A DNA stretch of 64,000 nt from Microglena sp. YARC. Its lineage: Eukaryota > Chlorophyta > Chlorophyceae > Chlamydomonadales > Chlamydomonadaceae. Below, piece after piece: positions 48,901-59,568 of the stretch (the first letter of the stretch is position 1; each line of letters begins with the position of its first letter). Under the pieces are notes generated by a model. It had not been told where the DNA came from and ran no database searches. It saw only the letters and a program-made list of their open reading frames with translations. Made by a program: the position numbers and the translations under genes. The stretch covers positions 25,365,110 through 25,429,109 of the forward strand of contig CM039464.1 in assembly GCA_022414725.1 (NCBI GenBank), read 5' to 3'.

Positions 48901-51900
48901 AGGGGGTCAAAAAGTCAGCGCTCAAAAGCGCAAAAGCGCGCGCTTTGAATTACCCTGTACCAGACAAACCCCTTTCTAAAACAGGAACATAAGCTCTGAT
49001 GTGTTCCCCTGCCCATTTTTTATCCTTTCAGGGTTATGCGTCCAACATTGGCGGTACTTGGGCTAGTGGACCGGGGGGCCAGCCCGGGGGGGTTCAGGGG
49101 ACAGGCGGGGCCGCGATTTGAGTCTCATGATAGCGGAAGGTTTGGCCAAAACAGGGTCCCAGGTAGCGATCGCTACAGGTAGCGGGGGGAACTGAGCTCT
49201 GAAGAGGGGGCTCCGCAAAAAAAACCTGATGTGTGCCCCTGCCCATTTTTGATCCATTCAGGGGTATGCGTCCAAGATTGGCGGTACTTGGGCAAGTGGC
49301 CTGCCACATTTGGACGTAAAGCTGAAGCAGACAAAAAGATTTTGGGAGGCCGGTGCCCAGCTAGCGCTAGCAAAGGTTGATGTGTCAGCAGTACAGGTGT
49401 GACTTTGTTGAGGTCGATGTGTCAGCAGTACAGGTGTGACTTTGTTGAGGTTGATGTGTCAGCAGTACAGGTGTGACTTTGTTGAGGTTGATGTGTCAGC
49501 AGTACAGGTGTGACTTTGTTGAGTTTGACATGTCAGCAGTACAGGTGTGACTTTGTTGAGGTTGATGTGTCAGCAGTCCAGGTGTGACTTTGTTGAGGTT
49601 GATGTGTCAGCAGTCCAGGTGTGACTTTGTTGAGTTTGACATGTCAGCAGTACATGTGTGGCTTTGTTGAGGTTGATGTGTCAGCAGTACAGGTGTGACT
49701 TTGTTGAGGTTGATGTGTCAGCAGTACAGGTGTGACTTTGTTGAGGTTGATGTGTCAGCAGTCCAGGTGTGACTTTGTTGAGTTTGACATGTCAGCAGTA
49801 CTGGTGTGACTTTGTTGAGTTTGACATGTCAGCAGTACATGTGTGGCTTTGTTCAGGTTGATGTGTCAGCAGTAAAGGTGTGACTTTGTTGAGGTTGATG
49901 TGTCAGCAGTACAGGTGTGACTTTAATGAGGTTGCTGTGTCAGCAGTACAGGTGTGACTTTATTGAGGTTGATGTGTCAGCAGTACATGAGTGACTTTGT
50001 TCAGGTTGGTGTGTAAGCAGTACATGAGTGCCTTTGTTCAGGTTGATGTGTCAGCAGTACATGTGTGACTTTGTTCTGGTTGTCGGGTCGCAGGCAATGT
50101 TTGGCTTCATCGAGTCGCCCCATTCCCTGTCATGAACTTCCCTGCGCCCCTTATTATTTTGTTTCACCCTCCCTGCCCTGAGCTTATGCCCCCTGCCCCC
50201 CACCCCCCTGCATCCCCCTGCACCCTTACCCCGTCTGCCGCCCCTGTCCCCTTTGCCCCCCTTTTCCCTCTTCCCCCCCTGCCCCCTCCCTTGTCGCCCT
50301 TACGCATTCTACCGCCTCTGCCCCCCATTTCCCCCTGCCCCCCCTGCCCCCTCCCTTGTTGCCCTTACCCCTTCTACCTCCCCTGCCCTCCCTTCTCCCT
50401 TTCCCCCCTGCCCCCCCTGCCCCCCCTGCCCCACCTGCCCCACCTGCCCCCTCTCTTGTCGCCCTTACCCCTTCTACCTCCCCTGCCCCCCCTGCCCTTC
50501 CTGCCTCCTCCCCTGTTCCCCTTACCCCTTCTACCTCCCCTGCCCCCCCTTTCCCCCTGCCCCCTCCCTTGTCGCCCTGACCCCTTCTACCTCCCCTGCC
50601 CTCCCTTCCCCCTTTCCCCCCTGCCCCACCTGCCCCACCTGCCCCACCTGCCCCCTCTCTTGTCGCCCTTACCCCTTCTACCTCCCCTGCCCCCCTGCCC
50701 TTCCTGCCTCCTCCCGTGTTTCCCTTACCCCTTCTACCTCCCCTGCCCCCCTGCCCTTCCTGCCTCCTCCCGTGTTTCCCTTACCCCTTCTACCTCCCCT
50801 GCCCCCCCTTTCCCCCTGCCCCCTCCCTTGTCGACCTGACCCCTTCTACCTCCCCTGCCCTCCCTTCCCCCTTTCCCCCCTGCCCCACCTGCCCCACCTG
50901 CCCCCTCTCTTGTCGCCCTTACCCCTTCTACCTCCCCTGCCCCCCTGTCCTTCCTGCCTCCTCCCGTGTTTCCCTTACCCCTTCTACCTCCCCTGCCCCC
51001 CTGCCCTTCCTGCCTCCTCCCGTGTTTCCCTTACCCCTTCTGCCTCCCCTGCCCCCCTGCCCTTCCTGCCTCCAACCGTGTTTCCCTTACCCCTTCTACC
51101 TCCCCTGCCCCCCCTTTCCCCCTGCCCCCTCCCTTGTCGCCCTGACCCCTTCTACCTCCCCTGCCCCACCTTCCCCCTCTCCCCCTGCCCCACCTGCCCC
51201 ACCTGCCCCCTCTCTTGTCGCCCTTACCCCTTCTACCTCCCCTGCCCCCCTGCCCTTCCTGCCTCCTCCCGTGTTTCCCTTACCCCTTCTACCTCCCCTG
51301 CCCCCCTGCCCTTCCTGCCTCCTCCCGTGTTTCCCTTACCCCTTCTACCTCCCCTGCCCCCCTGCCCTTCCTGCCTCCTCCCGTGTTTCCCTTACCCCTT
51401 CTACCTCCCCTGCCCCCCCTTTCCCCCTGCCCCCTCCCTTGTTGCCCTGACCCCTTCTACCTCCCCTGCCCCACCTTTCCCCCTGACCCCTCCCTTGTCC
51501 CCCTTACCCCTTATACCGCCCCTGCCCCCCCTTTCCCCCTGCCCCCTCCCTTGTCGCCCTGACCCCTTCTACCTCCCCTGCCCCACCTTTCCCCCTGACC
51601 CCCCTGCCTCCTCCCTTGTCGCCCTTACCCCTTCTACCGCCCCTGCCCCCCTTTCCCCCTGACCCCTCGCTTGTCGCCCTTACCCCTTCTACCGCCCCTG
51701 CCCCCCCTTCCCCCCTGCCCCCCTTGCCCCCTCCCTTGTCGCCCTTACCCCTTCTACCGCCCCTGCCCCTCCTTTCCCACTGCCCCCCCTGCCCCCTCCC
51801 TTGTCGCCCTTACCCCTTCTACCTCCCCTGCCCTCCCTGCTCCCTCAGCTCCCCCCCCACCCCCACCCCCCACCCCCCACCCACACACACCTGTGGTGCT

Positions 51901-52104
51901 CTTCTCAGGAGGCCATCAAGAATCTTCCAGAAAACATGTGGGATGACAAAGAGGCTGGCATGTCCACTGCCCCTCCATTGTCTTGAACCTGCTTCCCCTG
52001 CTCGCCCTGCCACCTCCCTTGTCCCCCTTACCCCTTCTACCGCCCCTGCGCCCCCTTTCCCCTCTGCCCCTCCCCCTCACACACACCCCCACCCCACCCC
52101 ACAC

Positions 52105-52140
<36 letters not shown>

Positions 52141-55100
52141 TGCTCTTCTCAGGAGGCCATCAAGAATCTTCCAGAAAAGATGTGGGATGATAATGAGGCT
52201 CGCGTGTCCAATGCCATGGTTGAGGGCCGAGACGCCAACATGGCCAACATCAAGCCTGGCTGTGGTATGTGAATATGCGTCCCAGTGTGTTACTTGTGTT
52301 AATTGTATAAATTACGTTTATTGTTGGAGCGTGTCAGGGTGGGTGTGGTATATTGTTAGTAGTTAGCCCCTCTCAGTGATATACAATGGTCTAGTGGTAG
52401 ACCAGATTGCTGGAGGACGAAGAGTCGGGGGTTCGACTCCCCCTTTGGTTGCTCTTGGCGTTGCAGGTCGTCGTCAACCGCGATGGTAGCTTGTCCAGTT
52501 GAGGTAGGAGACCGCTCCCCACCCGGGTACGACGGGCTCCCTTATAGCAATTCAGCAGATGATTTGGGTTCAAGATTTCTGAAGAACCCGGACTTCGTAC
52601 ATGATCTCGATAATTTGGCCTGGAATTCTGAGAACCAAGTCCGAAGTATAAAGTGTGCTTCCCAAATCATCCCCTGAATTGCTATAACACCACGCCCCAC
52701 CAGGCGTTATGAGTACCTTTGTTAGTAGTACCTTTTACCTTACCTTAACCTTTACCTTACCTTACCTTACCTTACCTTACCTTACCTTACCTTACCTTAC
52801 CTTACCTTACCTTACCTTACCTTACCTTACCTTACCTTACCTTACCTTACCTTACCTTACCTTACATTACCTTACCTTACCTTACCTTACCTTACCTTAC
52901 CTTACCTTACCTTACCTTACCTTACCTTACCTTACCTTACCTTACCTTACCTTACCTTACCTTACCTTACCTTATCTTACCTTACCTTACCTTACCTTAC
53001 CTTACCTTACCTTACCTTACCTTACCTTACCTTACCTTACCTTACCTTTACCTTACCTTACCTTACCTTACCTTACCTTACCTTACCTTACCTTTACCTT
53101 ACCTTACCTTACCTTACCTTATCAGTACCTTTGTTAGTAGTACTTTTACCTTACCTTACCTTACCTTACCTTTAGTAGTAGTACCTTTTACCTGACCTGA
53201 CCTTACCTTACCTTTAGTAGTAGTACCTTTTTTATCAGTACCTTTGTTAGTAGTTTTTTTAGTTCATGACTTAATGATTGAATACAAGTGATGTATGTTC
53301 TTGCCTTGCCTTAGTGCCTTAGTTGAGGGCCGGGACGCCAACATGGCCAACATCAAACAAACATGAATACGAGTGATGTATGTTCCAATGCCTTAGTTGA
53401 GGGCCGGGACGCCAACATGGCCAACATCAAACCTCGCAGTGGATATGCTTCTCAGTGTGTTTATTGTGGTTATTGAGGGAGGGAGGGTGGGTGTGGGAGG
53501 GTGGGTGTGGTATGTTGGTAAGTAGTTGTTTTAATTCATGACTTAATGGATGGATGCGAGTGTGGTATGTTCCGATGCCATGTTTGAGGGCCGGGACGCC
53601 AACATGGCCAACATCAAACCTCGCTGTGGTATGTGGACATGCTTCCCAGTGTGTTACTTGAGTTTATTGTGGGAGCGTGGGAGGGTGGGAGGGCGAATGT
53701 GGTATGTTCCACTGCCATGTTTGAGGGCCGGGACGCCAACATGGCCAACATCAAAGCTGGCTGTGGATATGCTTCTCAGTGTGTTTATTGTGGGAGCGTG
53801 GGAGGGTGGGTGTGGTATGTTCCACTGCAATGTTTGAGGGCCAAGACGCCAACATGGCCAACATCAAAGCTGGCTGTAGTATGTGGACATGCTTCCCAGT
53901 GTGTTAATTGTGTTAATTGAGTTTATTGTGGGAGGGCGAGTGTGGTCTGTTCCACTGCCCTGTGTTAGGGCCAGGACGCCAACATGGCCAACATCAAACC
54001 TCGCTGTGGTATGTGGACATGCTTCCCAGTGTGTCACTTGTGTTAATTGAGTTTATTGTGGGAGCGTGGGAGGGTGGGTGTGGTATGTTCCGCTGCCATG
54101 TTTGAGGGCCAGGACCAGGTTACTTAAAATTGCCAAATTGGCCAGCGCTTTAGCGTACTTGAAAACAAAAAAACTGCGCTTTGTAGTGCAAAAAGCGCAA
54201 AAATTGCTTGCTGCGCCCACAGGGAGTTGCAAAAAACTGCGCTTAAAGCGCAGAGGGGGTCAAAAAGTCAGCGCTCAAAAGCGCAAAAGCGCGCGCTTTG
54301 AATCACCCTGGCCAGGTCGCTGTGGATATCATGGTACTTCCATTGACCAAACTGGCCAGCGCTTTAGCGCACTCGAAAACAAAAAAACTGCGCTTAGTAG
54401 TGCGAAAAGCGCAAAAATTGCTTGCTGCGCCCACAGGGGGTTGCAAAAAACTGCGGGAAGCGTGCAGTGGGGCTCAAAAAGGCAGCGCGCCAGCGGGCTT
54501 GGAAGAACCCTGATGGATATGCTATGTGGATACGCTTCTCAGTGTGTTAATTGTGTTTATTGAAGGAGGGTGGGAGGGTGGGTGCGGTGTGTTGGTAGTA
54601 GTTGTTTTAATTCATGACTTAATGGATGGATGCGAGTGTGGTATGCTCCACTGCCATGTTTGAGGGCCGAGACGCCAACATGGCCAACATCAACCTGGCT
54701 GTGGATATGCTATGTGGATATGCTATGTGGATATGCTATGTGGATATGCTATGTGGATATGCTTCTTAGCGTATGTAGAGTTGTCATTATATTTCTGCCA
54801 CTCTGCCACATCCCTGGACTAATCCGAGCCATTTTAGAAGTGGGCAACGGAAGCAGTAGGCAATGGTAGCGATGGGCGACTGGTGGGCGACCGAAGGCCA
54901 TTTGCCAACGGCCTTACGTAGCTCAGTGTGCGAAGGAAGGCCAATTCTGACTATTTCAGCCGAACCCATGCGTGTGAATGTGTGTGGGAGGGTAGGTAGA
55001 TAGGCGTCATGGATTTGAATTTGAATTTGAATTTGGATCGTCTGGCTGCATGCAGGTACCATATTTCTGGTGTTCTCAGACCAAATGGCGGAACATGCGT

Positions 55101-56291
55101 ACCGCTTTCCGTACTACGAGTACTTTAGGGACGTTTTGGAGCCACTCATTTTGGAGGTGAGCGAGGTTGATGCAAAATGCAGCGCCTGGGGGTGGGACTG
55201 CTGTTTTTCTTTTCGGCTGAGGAGATTGGATCAATTACATTTTGATAAGAATGCATAGCTTTTGATTGTTTTGATCACGCTGCTGCTGCTGCTGCTTATA
55301 ATGGTGATGATGATGATGATGATGATGATGTTGATGACGATGATGATGTTGATGCCGATGATGCCGATGATGATGATGATGATGACATTTTCTTGGCAAT
55401 TATTTGTACTGCCCGATATGGCAACACCAAATTGCTGGCTATGTAACCAAGTTCAAGTTCATTTTTCTTTTCAACTACGTGCAGCAGCTGCTAGGAAGCC
55501 CCCTGAACCAGCCTCAGGCCTGACCCAAGAGATTGCAGCAGTGCTGGTTATCCGATTGTGATAGGTGCACTACCGTGCTTTATGTTTGGCAGAATTACCT
55601 TGTAAAAATTAAATTTGAATTCAATATGGACAAAAAATTGCAGAATTGCGCAAGGGAGGGGGGGCAAAAAAGTGAAAGACCCCATCCTCCCAAAGTGCTG
55701 AGGCACCCTTCTGCAGACCCCCCCCCCCCCCCCCCCCGGCTCCGGAACCCACTGTACAGTCACTATCTCAGCCACCACTTAGTGTAATGCTGTAATGGTG
55801 TCTAATTAGGCTCATTTTACAGGGTTTTCACAGACCTATCCATTGAAGTTGGTCTAGAGACCATTGGGAATAATTGGAACATAGAGAATCATCATCACCT
55901 ATGTTACATTGTTTGGTAGGGCTTGGGGGTCAGGGCCCCTTGGCCCCTAATGTGCCCACCTTCAATATTATTCAATTATCAGGCCTTCAATAATCAGGCC
56001 TTCAATAATCAGTTCTTCAATCCAAGCTTCAATGAGGCATAAAATAATCAGGTCTTCAATCCAAGTTTCAATCAGGCATTAAATAATCAGCTCTTCAATC
56101 TAAGTTTCCGTGGTCGCCGCTAAGCAATTGTTTACCGCACTTGTCACAGGTAGTGCCCTTTGATTGTCGGTCCAACGAATAACATCAATTAGCACAAGTC
56201 ACCAGAACGAAAACAGAAGGGAAGGGAAAAAGAAGAATGAGGTCTCGCTCTGTACGTCGATGTACAAGTGTTGGTCAGGGCGTTGTGTGTG

Positions 56292-56353
<62 letters not shown>

Positions 56354-59300
56354 CTGTTCCCCCCCCCCCCCCCCCCCCCCCCCATGTGCCCTGGGCAAAA
56401 TATGTGGTGGGTCTCTCCCCCAATAGCATTTTTGGACTGGTATTTAGTAGAGGAAAACCCTAGTTCCACTCCCATGTCATTCTGAGGGCTTGAAAAAAAG
56501 TACCTGGAAAGTATATAATTTTTTGAAAATGTCAGATTTTTTCCTTCCCCCCCCCCCTCCCCCGTTCGGCCCCAAACTTAGGAGGACCGTTACTTTTTTT
56601 CTACTGGGCCAAATCAAGAAATAAAACCGGATTCTTCAACCTCTCTATGATATCTACAAAGTTGGACGATGGGGTCATTTTGGTTAGAAGTAGCCCCCCC
56701 CCTGGAATTATGTTGTAAATACCAAATTTGAATACAAATGTGATGATACAGATCTTTGGGCCTGATAGCTTGACAAGGGTGATTCAAATTTGAATTAAAT
56801 TCAAACTTTGATGTCAAGACAAAGATCTCTGGAACTGGTGGCTTAAGGAGTGTTATTCAAATTTGAATTTAATTCAAACAAGAGATGTGATGACAAGGAT
56901 CTTGGGACCTGGTGGCTTGTTTAGTGTTATTCAAATTTAAATTCAAAACAAGCTTAGATGTGATGACAAAGATCTTGGGACCTGGTGGCTTAGCGAGGGT
57001 TGTTCAAATTTGACGACGGTTATTCAATTTGACAACGATTATTCAAATTTGGCGAGGGTTATTCAAATTTGGCGACGGTGATCAAGTTTAGCGAGGGTTA
57101 TTCAAATTTGGCGACGGTGATCAAGTTTGGCGAGGATTATTCAAATTTGGCAAGGGTTATTTAAATTTGACGACGATTATTCAAATTAGGCAAGGGTTAT
57201 TCAAATTTGACGACGGTATTTCAATTTTGACGACGGTTATTCAAATTTGGTGAGGTTTATTAAAATTTGATGACGGTTTTGCAAATTTGAATCCAAATCG
57301 GATCAACTTGGGTGAGGTGATGCAGATCTTTGGTTCTGGCGATATATGACCAGGTTTATTCAAATTTTACTAGGGTCATTCAAATTTGACGACGGTTGTG
57401 CAAATTTGAATTCAACTTGGATCAACTTGGGTGAGGTGATGCAGATCTTCAGTCCTGTCAGTATGCTGTGGTTACCATGTAGGAGGATGACCATGTCCAC
57501 ATGACCATGTAGACACTATGTTGTACTCCAGCCCCTGGTAGAAGCAGCTTTGACTAGGTTTATTCAAATTTGAAGACGGGTGTGCAAATTTGAATTCAAC
57601 TTGGATCAACTTGGGTGTGGTATTGCAGATCTTGGGTCCCCAAATTTGACGTCGTTTTTCAAATTTGAATTCGAAGTGGATACTTGAATGTGATGTTGCA
57701 GATCTTGGGACCTGGCGGATTGACAAGAGTAATTCCAATATGACAATGTTTTTTCAAATTTGACGTCGTTTTTTTCAAATTTGAATTCAAAGTGGATACT
57801 TGAATGTGATGTTGCGGATCTTGGGACCTGGTAGATTGATAGTGGTTCAAAGAAGACGATGGGTTTTTAAATTTGACGTCGTTTTTTCAAATTTGAATGT
57901 GATGTTGCAGACCCGGTGGATTGACAAGAGTGGTTCGAATATGACGATGCTTTTCGAATTTGACGTCGTTTTTTTCAAATTTGAATTCAATTTCGATTTT
58001 TGAATGTGATGTCGCAGATCTTGGGACCTGGCGGACTGACAAGAGTGGTTCGAATGCAATTCGCTCGGATGCCTCCTGGTGGAGTCATCCACCTCCATCC
58101 AGATGGGGGGGCTTTGCCCACAAGGCACACCGCATACATGTGCCTATCTTTACAAACCCAAATGTGTCGTTCCAGGTGAGCAGGCTATAAATAAATGTAA
58201 ATAAGTATAAATAAATATAAATAGATAATCTTGTAAATAATGCATGTTAAATGCATACATGTGCCTATGTTCACAAACCCAAATGTGTCGTTTCAGGTGA
58301 GCAGGCTATAAATAAATGTAAATAAGTATAAATAAATATATGTATAAATATTGAATACTAAATGCATACATGTGCCTATCATCACAAACCCAAATGTGTC
58401 ATTTCAGGTGAGCAGGCTATAAATAAATGTAAATAAGTATAAATAAATATATGTATAAATATTGAATACTAAATGCATACATGTGCCTATCTTCACAAAC
58501 CCAAATGTGTCGTTTCAGGTGAGCAGGCTATAAATAAATGTAAATAATTATAAATAAATAAATAAATATAAATACTAAATGCATACATGTGCCTATCTTC
58601 ACAAACCCAAATGTGTCGTTTCAGGTGAGCAGGCTATAAACATATGTAACGCATAATAAATATAAAATGGATACATGTGCCTATCTTCACGAGCCCAAAT
58701 GTGTCGTTTCAGGTGAGCAGGCTATAAATTAATGTAAATACGTATAAATAAGTATAAATTGTAGAAACCTGAGTATAAATATATAACAAATATTCAATGC
58801 ATACATGCGCCTGTCTTAACATGAACCCAAATGTGTCATTTTTATGTGAGCAGGCTATAAATAAATAAAAATAAGTATAAACAGGAGAACCCCGTGAGAA
58901 CCTGAGTATAAAGAAATATAAATAAGTAACAAATATTAAATGCATATATGTGCCTATGTTCACAAACCCAAATGTGTCGTTTCAGGCGAGCAGGCTATAA
59001 ATAAATGTAAAAAATATAAATAAATGTAAAAAGTATAAATAAATGTAAATAGTATAAATAAATGTAATAAGTATAAATAAATGTAAAAAGTATAAATAAA
59101 TGTAAATAGTATAAATGAATGTAAAAAGTATACATAAATGTAAATAGTATAAATAAATGTAAAAAGTATAAATAAATGTAAAAAGTACAAATAAATGTAA
59201 ATAGTACAAATAAATATAAAAAGTACAAATAAATGTAAATAGTACAAATAAATGTAAACAGTACAAATAAATGTAAATAGTATAAATAAATGTAAAAAGT

Positions 59301-59536
59301 ATAAATAAATGTAAATAGTATAAATAAATGTAAAAAGTATAAATAAATGTAAATAGTATAAATAAATGTAAATAGTATAAATAAATGTAAAAACTATAAA
59401 TAAATGTAAAAAGTGTAAATTAATGTAAAAAGTATAAATACATGTAAATAATATTAAATATTAAATGCATACATGTGCCTATCTTCACAAACCCAAATGT
59501 GTCGTTTCAGGTGAGCAAGCTATAAATAAATATACA

Positions 59537-59568
<32 letters not shown>

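Larger units (their letters stand above)
47780..49261 (+). repeat. Acceptor-side junction array of hydroxylase exon 2
   Basis: Five copies (borders near 47847, 48046, 48459, 48658, 49030) repeat CCCCTGCCCATTTTT, ATCCATTCAG|GGTTATGCGT, CCAAGATTGGCGGTACTTGG, the acceptor and first exon bases (GYASKIGG). Units are about 190-400 bp. They extend into GGGGCCAGCCCG, TAGCGATCGCTACTAGTAGC and AGCTCTGATGTGTGCC. Confidence 0.85.
53318..54700 (+). repeat. Donor-side junction array of hydroxylase exon 3
   Basis: About eight copies (near 53327, 53397, 53584, 53722, 53836, 53963, 54102, 54660) read GAGGGCCGGGACGCCAACAT, GGCCAACATCAA, and usually CTGTGG-TATG, matching the exon 3 end EGRDANMANIKPGCG and donor. 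One copy is broken by MITEs. Confidence 0.85.

Noticed and set aside
50253..51662. 469-residue Pro/Leu/Ser-rich open frame resembling an extensin
   Set aside because: All three frames are open because the strand lacks purines; it lies between two well-supported exons as an intronic pyrimidine array.
52380..52450. Functional tRNA gene
   Set aside because: Boxes, D stem and T stem are present but the anticodon and acceptor stems do not pair, and the unit is the head of a repeated SINE.
52153..55156. Exons 3-4 as part of a sialyltransferase-type glycosyltransferase
   Set aside because: Considered because of the type II anchor, but the HPD, RIHVPI-TNP and EINN---H motifs in exons 5 and 6 identify an Asp/Asn beta-hydroxylase-like protein instead.
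58960..59266. Tyr/Leu/Phe-rich frames that look like membrane proteins
   Set aside because: Reverse-strand translations of the TAAATAAATGTAAATAG spacer repeat.
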